Assembly: GCA_017519405.1 (NCBI GenBank)
Contig: JAFWSH010000023.1
Coordinates: forward strand, 124,001 to 188,000
DNA length: 64,000 nucleotides
From: Clostridia bacterium
GTDB taxonomy: Bacteria; Bacillota; Clostridia; Christensenellales; Aristaeellaceae
Direction of reading: 5' to 3'
Part shown: positions 26,806 through 35,434 of the stretch, in pieces
Layout of the letters: each line of letters opens with the position of its first letter
Position numbering within the stretch: position 1 is the first letter of the stretch
Position numbers and translations under genes: made by a program
Notes under the pieces: model-generated
Databases searched by the model: none
Seen by the model: only the letters and a program-made list of their open reading frames with translations
What the model was told of the DNA's origin: nothing

Positions 26806-28386
26806 ATGAGACGAGAAAAGCGTGAGGAGGGAACCACCGTGAAGGCAGTGACCAGGGTGATGGCAATCCTGTTCATCCTCTGTTTTCTGACGACGTCGAC
26901 GGCGCTGGCAGAAGACAGCTTCAACCTGAACAAGGACGGCTACAGCACATCCTATACCTACACCTACGACTACTGGGGCGACGTGCAGGAATCCCCGGAC
27001 GCCTACCGGATCAAGACGGTGATCGACACGGTGAGCCTGGGCCTGGAGAACATGGGCGGCGTGAAGCTGACCAAGCCCCAGAGCCTCTACGTCCGGGGCC
27101 ATGACCTCTACATCGTGGACACCCCCAACAACCGGATCCTGCAGGTGGCCTACCGGGACCTGCAGTACACCCTGGTGCGGGTCATCAGCGAGGTCAAGGG
27201 GGCGGAGACGGCCACCTTCAACTCCCCCTACGACGTCTTCGTGGACCCGGAGAACAACATCTACGTGGCGGACTACGGCAACCACCGGGTGGTGATGATG
27301 GACGAGGACCTGAACCTGATCCGGGAGTACGTGAAGCCCACGGACGCCACCTTCGACCAGGGCCAGGACTACCTGCCCAAGAAGATCACGGTGGACGTGG
27401 CGGGCCGGGTGTATGTGCTGGCCACCAACGTGAACAAGGGCCTGATCAAGTATGAGGCGAACGGCACCTTCGTAGGCTTCATCGGCGCCAACCCCGTGCG
27501 GGTGAGCATGGGGGAGTACATCTGGAAGCGCTACTTCCAGACCAAGGAGCAGCGGGCCCAGTCCACCGCCTTCGTGCCCACGGAGTATGAGAACATCTAC
27601 ATCGACGACAAGGGCTTCATCTACGCCACCACCACCACCTTCAGCGAGTATGACCTGAAGAGCGACGTGGCCAAGCCCATCCGCCGGCTCAACGGCCTGG
27701 GGAACGACATCCTCATCAAGAACGACACCTACCCGCCCATCGGCGACCTGTGGTGGGCGGAGGGCGACTCCTCCTACTACGGCCCCAGCCGGATGACCGA
27801 CATCACCGTCTTCGAGGACGACATCTACGTGGTGCTGGACAGGATCCGGGGACGGCTCTTCGGCTACGACAGCCAGGGCGTGATGCTGTGGGCCTTCGGC
27901 ACCCGGGGCAGCACCACCGGCGCCTTCGTCCGGTCGGTGGCCCTGGAGCACATGGACCGGGACCTGCTGGTGCTGGACGAGGTGAAGGGCAGCGTCACGG
28001 TGTTCACCCCCACCGAGTATGGCAACACCATCTATGAGGCCTACCGGAAGTACAACGACGGCGACTATGCCCAGAGCGCGGAGGTCTGGAAGGACGTCCT
28101 GCGGATGAACGCCAACTACCCCCTGGCCTTCCGGGGCATCGGCCTGGCCGTGATGCGGGAGAACCGCTTCCAGGAGGCCATGGAGTACTTCAAAATGGCC
28201 CACGACCGGGAGAGCTACGGCCGGGCCTTCAAGCTCTACCGCAAGGACTGGATCGAGAAGAACGTCTGGTGGCTGGTGCTGGTGCTGGCGGCTGTCCTGA
28301 TCATTCCGCTGGCCATCGGGCGGGTCAAGAAAATGAAGTGGGAGGTGATCATGCATGAGCACAACAAAGTCAAAGCCGGTGTCTGA
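26806..28386 (+). CDS. Exported NHL-type beta-propeller protein with TPR-like segment and C-terminal membrane anchor
   Basis: A 526-residue protein. The signal peptide is VKAVTRVMAILFILCFLTTS, ending TALA-ED. Residues 75-415 are propeller repeats of the NHL kind: PQSLYVRGHDLYIVDTPNNR, SPYDVFVDPENNIYVADYGN, PKKITVDVAGRVYVLATN. A TPR-like helical pair (YRKYNDGDYAQSAEVWKDVL, FRGIGLAVMRENRFQEAMEY) follows at about 420-485. A membrane helix at about 492-512 precedes a short basic tail. The propeller should face outward. ATG 26806 has GAGGAGG upstream; a GTG at 26839 with its own GGAGGG is an equally good start. It is fixed in the middle of the transporter operon, so a role in glycan binding or transporter assembly is plausible. 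Confidence 0.75.
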   Translation: MRREKREEGTTVKAVTRVMAILFILCFLTTSTALAEDSFNLNKDGYSTSYTYTYDYWGDVQESPDAYRIKTVIDTVSLGLENMGGVKLTKPQSLYVRGHDLYIVDTPNNRILQVAYRDLQYTLVRVISEVKGAETATFNSPYDVFVDPENNIYVADYGNHRVVMMDEDLNLIREYVKPTDATFDQGQDYLPKKITVDVAGRVYVLATNVNKGLIKYEANGTFVGFIGANPVRVSMGEYIWKRYFQTKEQRAQSTAFVPTEYENIYIDDKGFIYATTTTFSEYDLKSDVAKPIRRLNGLGNDILIKNDTYPPIGDLWWAEGDSSYYGPSRMTDITVFEDDIYVVLDRIRGRLFGYDSQGVMLWAFGTRGSTTGAFVRSVALEHMDRDLLVLDEVKGSVTVFTPTEYGNTIYEAYRKYNDGDYAQSAEVWKDVLRMNANYPLAFRGIGLAVMRENRFQEAMEYFKMAHDRESYGRAFKLYRKDWIEKNVWWLVLVLAAVLIIPLAIGRVKKMKWEVIMHEHNKVKAGV

Positions 28387-29050
28387 CGCCTCCAGCCGCG
28401 CTGCCGCCAGGAAAGCCTGGTGGGACCGCTACGTCCACGCCCTGAAGTACTCGCTCCATGTGATTACCCATCCTTTCGACGGCTTCTGGGACCTGACCCG
28501 GGAGGGCCACGGCACCCTGGCCGCTGCCAACACCTTCATGCTGCTGTTCCTGCTGACCCGGGTGCTGAAGCTGATGTACACCAGCTTCCAGTTCGTGGAT
28601 GTGGCGGTCCAGCACATCAACGTGTTCCAGCAGATGGGCTCCCTCCTGCTGCCCTTCCTGATCCTGTGCCTGGCCAACTGGGCCATGACCACCCTCTTTG
28701 ACGGCAAGGGCCGCTTCATCGACATCTACATCGCCATGTGCTACGCACTGGTGCCCTACATCCTCATCCAGCTGCCCATGGTGCTGGTCAGCAACATGCT
28801 GACCTTCGAGGAGGCCAGCATCCACACCGTGCTGCTGACGGTCAGCGTCATCTGGTGCGCCTTCCTGGCCTTCGTGGGCCTGATGCAGATCCACGACTAC
28901 AGCCCCGGGAAGACCCTGATCTTCGTGGTGGTGACGGTGGTGGGCGCGGCCGTGATCATCTTCCTGATTCTCGTGTTCTTCAGCCTGCTCAGCGATGCAC
29001 TCGGCTTCTTTGTCAGCCTGTACCGCGAGATGGCGTTCCGGCTCAATTAA
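28355..29050 (+). CDS. Yip1-like multispan membrane protein
   Basis: A 231-residue membrane protein with about five hydrophobic helices after a basic N-terminus. The opening HALKYSLHVITHPFDGFWDLTREGHG (with the HPF/D-W-x-L pattern) and the middle FIDIYIAMCYALVPYILIQLPM are what bacterial Yip1-domain proteins show. Its ATG lies 32 bases inside the end of the propeller gene, with GGAGGTGATC upstream, so the two are coupled. Bacterial Yip1 proteins have no settled function. Here it sits between two extracellular membrane-anchored proteins inside a sugar transport operon. Confidence 0.78.
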   Translation: MSTTKSKPVSDASSRAAARKAWWDRYVHALKYSLHVITHPFDGFWDLTREGHGTLAAANTFMLLFLLTRVLKLMYTSFQFVDVAVQHINVFQQMGSLLLPFLILCLANWAMTTLFDGKGRFIDIYIAMCYALVPYILIQLPMVLVSNMLTFEEASIHTVLLTVSVIWCAFLAFVGLMQIHDYSPGKTLIFVVVTVVGAAVIIFLILVFFSLLSDALGFFVSLYREMAFRLN

Positions 29051-29065
29051 GGAGGGGTGATGAAT

Positions 29066-31636
29066 ATGGCAAGAAAAAGCATCATCCGCCGGCTGCTTCC
29101 CTGGCTCATCGCGCTCCTGGCCCTGGGGCTGCTGATCGCCTTCGTCTTCGTGCCCATCTACACCCGGGTGGAGCGCTCCTTCGGCCGGGAGACCTCCGTG
29201 TTCTACTATGAGGGGGACAACAAGCAGCTGCAGATGGAGAACGACGAGCTGCTCTTCCAGCTGGACCCGAAGACCACCCAGTTCACCGTCACCAACAAGG
29301 CCACCGGCAAGGTCTGGTACTCCAACGCGCCGGACCGGGCCAAGGACTCCCTGGCCAGGGGCGTGAACATGGACCGGCTCTCCTCCACCCTGGACATCAC
29401 CTATGTGGACTCCATCACGGTGGTGGAGATGAACAACTACACCAACTCCATCTCCAACCAGTCCTACAACGTCTACCCCCAGGAGGACGGCACCATCCGC
29501 GTGGATTACGCCATCGGCAAGATCGACCGGATCTACATGATCCCCAAGGCCATCACCAAGGAGCGCTACACCTCCTTCACGGACAAGATGGAGAACAAGG
29601 ACCGGAAAAAGCTGTCCAACTACTACTCCCTCTATGAGCCGGACAAGCTGGACAAGAAGACCAACAAGGACGAGATCATCGCCCAGTATCCCAGCGTGAC
29701 GGAGCAGGCCCTCTACATCCTCAAGGATGTGGACACCAAGGGCAAGGAGGCGGCGGAGAAGTACTTCGCCAGCGCGGGCTACACCGAGGAGGACCTGGCC
29801 ATCGACGCGGAGCTGGAGGCCGGGGCCGGCGGCAAGAAGGGCCCGGTGTTCAACGTCAGCGTGATCTACCGCCTGGAGGGCAAGGACCTGGTGGTGGAGG
29901 TGCCCTACTCCCAGATCACCTGCGGCAGCGACTACCCCCTCACCTACATCAGCCTGCTGCCCAACTTCGGCGCCGGCACAAAGGACCAGGACGGCTTCAT
30001 CCTGGTGCCCGAGGGCGGCGGCTCCCTGATCCGCTACAACAACGGCAAGTCCAGCCTGGAGGCCTACTACGCCAACATGTTCGGCTGGGACTACGGCACC
30101 AAGCGGACGGAGGTCATCAACGAGACCGAGGTGGCCTTCGACGTCTTCGGCATGAGCCAGGAGGACGGCTCCTTCATCTGCATCCTGGAGGGCGCCAACT
30201 CCTACGGCGGCATCGCTGCGGATGTCTCCGGCCGGGTCAGCGACTACAACACGGTCTATGCCAAGTACAACGTCATCCACTCCGACACCTACGATGTGTC
30301 CTCCCGTTCTCCCCGGCTGATGCTGATGTTTGAGAACAAAATCCCGGACGACACCGTGGTGCAGCGCTACCGCTTCATCGACGGCAACGGCTATGTCACC
30401 ATGGCCAAGACCTACTCGGACTACCTGAAGGCCCGCGCCGGCATGAAGCAGGCGGACGTCCAGCCGGACATGCCCGTCAACATCGAGCTGGTGGGCGCCA
30501 TCGACAAGAAGCTGCCCCACTTCGGCATCCCCATGGACACGGTCATTCCCGTCACCACCTTCGGGGAGGCGGAGACCATCATGACGGAGCTGGCGGAGAC
30601 CGGCATCCGGAACCTGTCCGTCCGCTACACGGGCTGGGCCAACGACGGCGTGCGGCAGAAGGTCCTCACCAGCGTCCGGCCGGTGAACGCCCTGGGGGGC
30701 GACGCCGGCCTGAGAAAGCTGATCGCCGCCGCCAAGGCCAAGGGCATTGACCTCTACTTCGACGGCATCACCTGCTTCGCCTACAACAGCAACCTCTTCG
30801 ACGGCTTCATCTCCTTCCAGCACGCGTCCCGCTTCACCACCCGGGAGGTGGCCAAGCTCTACGCCTACGACATCGTCACCTTCCGCGAGAGCGACTGGAT
30901 GGACCCCTACTACCTGACGCGGCCGGAGTACGCCAAGCGGTGCGCCACCAACCTGATCAACGCCCTGAAGGACCGCCAGGCGGCTGGCATCGCCTTCCGG
31001 GACATCGGCAACCTGCTGAACGCGGACTACTATGACGGGGACACCCTCACCCGGGAGCAGGTGAAGGCCATGAACATCCAGACCCTCCAGGAGGCCGACG
31101 CCACGGGCATGAAGATCTCCATCAAGGAGGGCAACGAGTACGCCCTGGTCTATGCGGACCTGATCACGGACATGGACCTCACGGGCAACACCTACGGCAT
31201 CATCGACGAGAAAGTCCCGTTCTACCAGATGGCCATCCACGGCCTGAAGAACTACACCGGCCCCGCCATCAACCTGGAGGGCGACTACCAGACGGCCCTG
31301 CTGGAGTGCGCGGAGTACGGCGCCGGGCTGAACTTCACCTTCATGCAGGCGGACACCATGGTGCTGCAGGACTCCAACTTCAGCTGCTACGCCTCCGCGG
31401 GCTACGGCCCCTGGAAGGACCGGACGATGGCCATGATCACCCGCTACCAGCAGGAGATGGCCGGGCTGAACAGCGTGGAGATGACCGGCCATGAGAACCT
31501 GTCCGAGGGCGTCGCCGTCACGGCGTATGCCGACGGCACCAGGGTGTATGTGAACTACACCGAGCTGGACTACAACGCCGGCGGAATCCTGGTGCCTGCC
31601 CGTGATTACATCGTGGAAAGGGGGAGGGGACAGTGA
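29066..31636 (+). CDS. Membrane-anchored extracellular protein, DUF5696-like
   Basis: An 856-residue protein anchored by one N-terminal helix (IRRLLPWLIALLALGLLIAF) with no cleavage site. Beta-rich segments fill residues 55-450: QFTVTNKATGKVWYSN near 75, GFILVPEGGGSLIRYNNGKS near 315. From about 490 to 780 the pattern suggests a TIM-barrel-like region (LSVRYTGWANDG, KGIDLYFDGITCFAYNSN, AGIAFRDIGNLLNADY), like the catalytic fold of some glycosidases. No catalytic residues can be assigned. I recognise it as probably DUF5696, a family seen beside sugar ABC transporters. ATG 29066 has GGAGG 10 bases upstream; upstream alternatives at 29057 and 29060 are too close to the ribosome site. Confidence 0.72.
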   Translation: MARKSIIRRLLPWLIALLALGLLIAFVFVPIYTRVERSFGRETSVFYYEGDNKQLQMENDELLFQLDPKTTQFTVTNKATGKVWYSNAPDRAKDSLARGVNMDRLSSTLDITYVDSITVVEMNNYTNSISNQSYNVYPQEDGTIRVDYAIGKIDRIYMIPKAITKERYTSFTDKMENKDRKKLSNYYSLYEPDKLDKKTNKDEIIAQYPSVTEQALYILKDVDTKGKEAAEKYFASAGYTEEDLAIDAELEAGAGGKKGPVFNVSVIYRLEGKDLVVEVPYSQITCGSDYPLTYISLLPNFGAGTKDQDGFILVPEGGGSLIRYNNGKSSLEAYYANMFGWDYGTKRTEVINETEVAFDVFGMSQEDGSFICILEGANSYGGIAADVSGRVSDYNTVYAKYNVIHSDTYDVSSRSPRLMLMFENKIPDDTVVQRYRFIDGNGYVTMAKTYSDYLKARAGMKQADVQPDMPVNIELVGAIDKKLPHFGIPMDTVIPVTTFGEAETIMTELAETGIRNLSVRYTGWANDGVRQKVLTSVRPVNALGGDAGLRKLIAAAKAKGIDLYFDGITCFAYNSNLFDGFISFQHASRFTTREVAKLYAYDIVTFRESDWMDPYYLTRPEYAKRCATNLINALKDRQAAGIAFRDIGNLLNADYYDGDTLTREQVKAMNIQTLQEADATGMKISIKEGNEYALVYADLITDMDLTGNTYGIIDEKVPFYQMAIHGLKNYTGPAINLEGDYQTALLECAEYGAGLNFTFMQADTMVLQDSNFSCYASAGYGPWKDRTMAMITRYQQEMAGLNSVEMTGHENLSEGVAVTAYADGTRVYVNYTELDYNAGGILVPARDYIVERGRGQ

Positions 31637-32661
31637 GCAAGAAAAAGAAGCAGAAGAAGTACCGGGAGCACTGGTACAGCGGCATCACGGAGGCCTTCCA
31701 GATGCTGGTGCCCGGCAACAAAATCTATCGGACCATGGCGGGCCGCAGGGCCCGCACCGGCTACCGCTTCATCCTGCCCTTCATCATCGGCTTCCTGGTG
31801 TTCATGCTGCGCCCCATGATCCTGTCGCTGCAGATGAGCCTCAGCAAGATCAACATCCTCAGCGGCACCATGAGCACCGACGCCACCATGGGCCCGGTGA
31901 ACATCTTCGGCATCAAGTTCAACTTCCCCTACGGCAACTACAGCTACGCCTTCGGCACGGACCCGGACTTCAACCGGCTGCTGGTGGACGAGATCAGCCG
32001 CATGGCCATCAACGTGATCGCCACCCTGATCCTCTCCTTCGTCATTGCCGTCATCCTGAACCAGAAGTTCAAGGGCCGGATCATCTGCCGCGTCATCTTC
32101 TTCCTGCCGGTGATCCTCTCCTCCGGCGTGCTGCCGGGCATCGAGAACTCCAACTACGTCCTGAACCTGATGAACAGCGTCAACCAGTCCATCCAGGAGT
32201 CCTCCGGCGTGAACATCTCCGCCGCGCTGCAGGATCTGCTGTCGGTCTCCGGCGTGGGCTCCGGCGTGTTCGACGTGATCTTCCAGATGATCGACGCCAT
32301 CTATGACATCGTCATGGCCAGCGGCATCCAGATCATCGTGTTCCTCAGCGGCCTGCAGTCCATCTCCCCCTCCCTGTACGAGGCGGCGGACGTGGAGGGC
32401 TGCTCCGCCTGGGAGTCCTTCTGGAAGATCACCTTCCCCATGGTCAGCCCCCTGCTTCTCGTCAACTGCATCTACACCATCATCGACTTCTTCATGAAGA
32501 ACGACAACCAGGTGATCGAGCACATCAACGAAGTGATGTACGGCGTGCAGATGGACCTGGGCGTCGCCTCGGCGGAGAGCTGGATCTACTTCGGTGTGGC
32601 GCTGCTGTTCATCGGCATCAGCTCCATCATCATCACAGGGGCGGTGAAGTCTTATGAGTAA
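31633..32661 (+). CDS. CUT1 sugar ABC transporter permease (MalF type), second system
   Basis: A 342-residue permease starting with GTG, which overlaps the preceding stop (GTGA), with GGGGAGGGG upstream. A strongly basic N-terminus (SKKKKQKKYREHWYSG) precedes helix 1 (FILPFIIGFLVFMLRPMILS). The EAA loop is YEAADVEGCSAWESFWKITF followed by PMVSPLLL. A long insertion between helices around residues 170-225 (NLMNSVNQSIQESSGVNISA and following) enlarges an outer loop compared with the first system's permease. It pairs with the next gene. Confidence 0.91.
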   Translation: MSKKKKQKKYREHWYSGITEAFQMLVPGNKIYRTMAGRRARTGYRFILPFIIGFLVFMLRPMILSLQMSLSKINILSGTMSTDATMGPVNIFGIKFNFPYGNYSYAFGTDPDFNRLLVDEISRMAINVIATLILSFVIAVILNQKFKGRIICRVIFFLPVILSSGVLPGIENSNYVLNLMNSVNQSIQESSGVNISAALQDLLSVSGVGSGVFDVIFQMIDAIYDIVMASGIQIIVFLSGLQSISPSLYEAADVEGCSAWESFWKITFPMVSPLLLVNCIYTIIDFFMKNDNQVIEHINEVMYGVQMDLGVASAESWIYFGVALLFIGISSIIITGAVKSYE

Positions 32662-33664
32662 GGACAATACGGTCTTCATTGGCAAGCACAGCAGCTTCCG
32701 GGAGCGCAACCGCCGCAGCGGCGGCTACCTGCTGAGGCGGCGGATCAAGCAGATCGGCATCTCCGTCTTCCGCGGCCTGCTGATGTTCGGCTTGTGCTTC
32801 ATGATCATCCAGCCCATGGTCAACCGCCTGGCCATGAGCTTCATGGAGGAGCGGGACCTGTACGACTCCACCATCATTCTGCTGCCCCGCCATGTGACGC
32901 TGCAGAACTATGTGGACGTGGCCAACCTCACCAGCTTCCCCACCTCCATGCTGAACACCCTGTGGATTTCCCTGCTCATGTCCCTGTGCCAGGTGATCTC
33001 CACCACCCTGGTGGCCTACGGCTTTGCGCGCTTTGAGTTCCCCCTGAAGAAATTCTGGTTTGCCTGCGTGGTGGCCCTGATCGTCATCCCGCCCCAGACC
33101 ATCCAGACCGCGCTGTACATGACCTTCTCCCGGTTCGACATCTTCGGGATCTTCCAGGCCACTACAGGCGCACCCCTGAGCATCCGCTCCTCCATCTGGC
33201 CCTATGTGATGATGAGCCTCACCTGCATGGGCCTGAAGAACGGCTTGTACATCTACATGCTGCGGCAGTATTTCAAGGGCGTGCCCGAGAGCCTGGAGGA
33301 GGCCGCCTACGTGGACGGCTGCAGCACCATGCACACCTTTGTGAAGATCATGCTGCCCGACGCCTTGCCAGTGATCGCCAGCTGCTTCCTCTTCGGCTTT
33401 GTGTGGCAGTGGACGGACCTGTTCTACAGCCGGAACTTCCTCAGCGGCTACACCCTCTATGCGGTGCAGATGAGCACCATGACCACCCGGATGGGCCGGT
33501 ACTACTCCACCTCCCTCACCGATGCCATCACCGTCACCACCGGCCGCTCCCTGCAGCTGATCTCCATCGCGGTGCTCTTCTGCTGCATCCCGCTGATCAT
33601 CCTGTACTGCTTTACCCAGCGCACCTTCGTGGAGAGCCTGGCCATGACCGGCTCCAAGGAGTAA
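32654..33664 (+). CDS. CUT1 sugar ABC transporter permease (MalG type), second system
   Basis: A 336-residue permease overlapping the previous gene by 8 bases. Helix 1 is SVFRGLLMFGLCFMIIQPMV, and the EAA loop reads LEEAAYVDGCSTMHTFVKIM followed by LPDALPVIAS. It lacks the long N-terminal extension of its counterpart at 25566. It is the last gene before the strong internal promoter at 33707, so the eight-gene transcript probably ends or thins out here, though I see no clear terminator. Confidence 0.91.
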   Translation: MSKDNTVFIGKHSSFRERNRRSGGYLLRRRIKQIGISVFRGLLMFGLCFMIIQPMVNRLAMSFMEERDLYDSTIILLPRHVTLQNYVDVANLTSFPTSMLNTLWISLLMSLCQVISTTLVAYGFARFEFPLKKFWFACVVALIVIPPQTIQTALYMTFSRFDIFGIFQATTGAPLSIRSSIWPYVMMSLTCMGLKNGLYIYMLRQYFKGVPESLEEAAYVDGCSTMHTFVKIMLPDALPVIASCFLFGFVWQWTDLFYSRNFLSGYTLYAVQMSTMTTRMGRYYSTSLTDAITVTTGRSLQLISIAVLFCCIPLIILYCFTQRTFVESLAMTGSKE

Positions 33665-33706
33665 TCAGATTACGCATCGAAAAAGCAAAATTTGAGAAGC
33701 GCGCTC

Positions 33707-33735
33707 TTGACGGAAGGATTTCTCTGGGCTATAAT
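33707..33735 (+). promoter_or_regulatory. Strong promoter of the second solute-binding protein
   Basis: TTGACG (33707-33712), 17-base spacer, TATAAT (33730-33735). The leader to the start codon is about 115 bases and contains GTGCAGGTTTTGGAAGAAAACCTGTG, an imperfect hairpin at about 33801-33827 ahead of the ribosome site. Confidence 0.8.
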
Positions 33736-33856
33736 CAGGGTGACTGAGAAGTGGTTCAAGACAGACGGACAAGACCCGATGACGGGCATCACAATGTACC
33801 TGTGCAGGTTTTGGAAGAAAACCTGTGAAGGAAATAAAAAAGGAGGGTTTCTCATC

Positions 33857-35239
33857 ATGAAGAAAATCCTGGCTCTGTTGCTGGCCGCCATGATGCTCAT
33901 GGGCTGCTGCAGCGTGTTCGCGGAAGGCGAAGTGCCGGAAGGCTACCCGGCCATCATCGAAGGCCTGGACTTCGGCGGCGCGGATGTGTACATCTACGAC
34001 TGGTGGTCTGATGACACCCGTGTCAATGATCCGTCTGAGGATCAGCAGCTCCAGTATGACTATCAGGACTGGATCATGAAGACCTACAACGTGAAGGTCC
34101 ACGTGACTGCCCTGTCCGACTGGGCGGGCAACCCCACCGAGTTGGCCAACATGGTGGTCAACAAGGACAACTCCAAGCTGTGCATCCTGGGCATCTCCTC
34201 CGGCTTCGCCGGCGGCCCCCTGGCCAACAACCTGTATATGCCCTGGACCTATGGCCTGGATCTGGGCGTCTTCAACGAGGCGACCGTGGACTTCATGACC
34301 AAGGACGGCGTCTGCTACGGCGTCACCATGGGCCCGAAGGTTGAGCCCCGCCAGGGCGTGTTCTTCAACAAGGCCGTGCTGGAGAAAGCCAACATCAACT
34401 GGGAAGAGCTCTACGACCTGCAGGCTGCCAACGAGTGGACCTGGGACAAGTTCGAAGAGTACATGGACAAAGTCGTGGTTGGCAGCGACACCAACAACGA
34501 CGGTGAGCCCGACATCTGGGCCCTGACCGGCAACGGCGACGACGTCACCATCTCCCTGGTGGTGAGCAACGAGGCGGACTTCTTCGGCTTCAACGAGGAA
34601 GGCAAGCTGGTTCCCACCATCGACACCGACGCCATGAAGGAAGCCCTGGCCCGGCGTCAGGCTTGGGGCGAGAAGTACATGCGGCCCAACGAAGCGTGGG
34701 ACGACTATCAGAGGTTCTGGCCCGAGGGCAACGTGGCCTTCTTCATCGGCCAGTCCTATGAGGGCTTCAACGGCAACAGCACCATCAACCAGTGCGCGGA
34801 CGACTGGGGCTTCGTGGCCCTGCCCATGGGTCCCCGTTCCAACCGCTACACCTCCTGCGCGGACAACAACGTGTACGGCATCCCCGCTGTGTATGACGAG
34901 GAGACCTCTCTGAAGCTGCAGCAGCTCTTCACCCTGTGGGCCATGCCCGTTCCCGGCACCGACGAGGACAGCTGGGCCACCAACTTCTATGCCCTGACCG
35001 ACGACCGCGCCATCGAGGAGACCTACGCGATGCTCCGTGAAGGCGAGCATGCCACCATCATGAAGTACAACCTGATCGGTGACCGCAACAGCTCCATCAC
35101 TGAGATCACCTGGCACCTGGGCGACGGTTCTCCCTCCGAGATCATCGAGGCTGCTCTGCCTGCATTCCAGGGCCGCTGCGACATCTTCAACGGCGACGCT
35201 CCCGCGGAAGCTCCTGCTGAGGAAGGTGCCGGCGAGTAA
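33857..35239 (+). CDS. Sugar ABC transporter substrate-binding protein (second system)
   Basis: A 460-residue exported binding protein. The N-terminus MKKILALLLAAMMLMGCCSV allows lipidation at Cys17 (LMGC, slightly off the consensus) or cleavage at VFA-EG. The family 1 layout is visible: VTALSDWAGNPTELANMVVN near 90, GVTMGPKVEPRQGVFFNKAV with FNKAVLEKANI (hinge region) near 160-180, and ANEWTWDKFEEYMDKVV near 195. AAGGAGG precedes the ATG. Codon choice is looser (more GGT, GCT, GTT) than in its neighbours, as often seen in highly expressed genes here. With its own promoter and a terminator it is expected to be made in excess over the permeases, which is usual for binding proteins. Confidence 0.9.
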   Translation: MKKILALLLAAMMLMGCCSVFAEGEVPEGYPAIIEGLDFGGADVYIYDWWSDDTRVNDPSEDQQLQYDYQDWIMKTYNVKVHVTALSDWAGNPTELANMVVNKDNSKLCILGISSGFAGGPLANNLYMPWTYGLDLGVFNEATVDFMTKDGVCYGVTMGPKVEPRQGVFFNKAVLEKANINWEELYDLQAANEWTWDKFEEYMDKVVVGSDTNNDGEPDIWALTGNGDDVTISLVVSNEADFFGFNEEGKLVPTIDTDAMKEALARRQAWGEKYMRPNEAWDDYQRFWPEGNVAFFIGQSYEGFNGNSTINQCADDWGFVALPMGPRSNRYTSCADNNVYGIPAVYDEETSLKLQQLFTLWAMPVPGTDEDSWATNFYALTDDRAIEETYAMLREGEHATIMKYNLIGDRNSSITEITWHLGDGSPSEIIEAALPAFQGRCDIFNGDAPAEAPAEEGAGE

Positions 35240-35260
35240 GCCAGCCAACCCGTAACCCAC

Positions 35261-35284
35261 GGCCGCCCGCAAGGGCGGCCTTTT
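35261..35284 (+). terminator. Terminator of the second solute-binding protein gene
   Basis: GGCCGCCC-GCAA-GGGCGGCC followed by TTTTCC: an 8-bp perfect stem with a stable tetraloop. Confidence 0.92.
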
Positions 35285-35354
35285 CCATGGCCTCCATGCC
35301 CTGCTCAGATTTTGCCGGGGAGGGCTGCGGGGGCTGCGGTGCCCGGCGAGGGGC

Positions 35355-35383
35355 TTGAACAAACCCGGGAAAAAGGGTAGAAT
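35355..35383 (+). promoter_or_regulatory. Promoter of the xylanase gene
   Basis: TTGAAC (35355-35360), 17-base spacer, TAGAAT (35378-35383). Confidence 0.6.
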
Positions 35384-35410
35384 GAAGGGGAGGAAAACGG
35401 AGACAGCTCC

Positions 35411-35434
35411 GGATGAAAGGACGAAAGGATGAAA
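35411..35434 (+). repeat. Triple GGAYGAAA repeat over the xylanase start
   Basis: GGATGAAA, GGACGAAA and GGATGAAA lie head to tail and contain two alternative Shine-Dalgarno-like sites and one possible start codon. This leaves the xylanase start ambiguous between 35429 and 35438. Confidence 0.7.

Noticed and set aside
28370..31492. 1040-codon antisense open frame over the Yip1-like and DUF5696-like genes
   Set aside because: Same shadow composition and no start signals; the sense frames carry the recognisable proteins.
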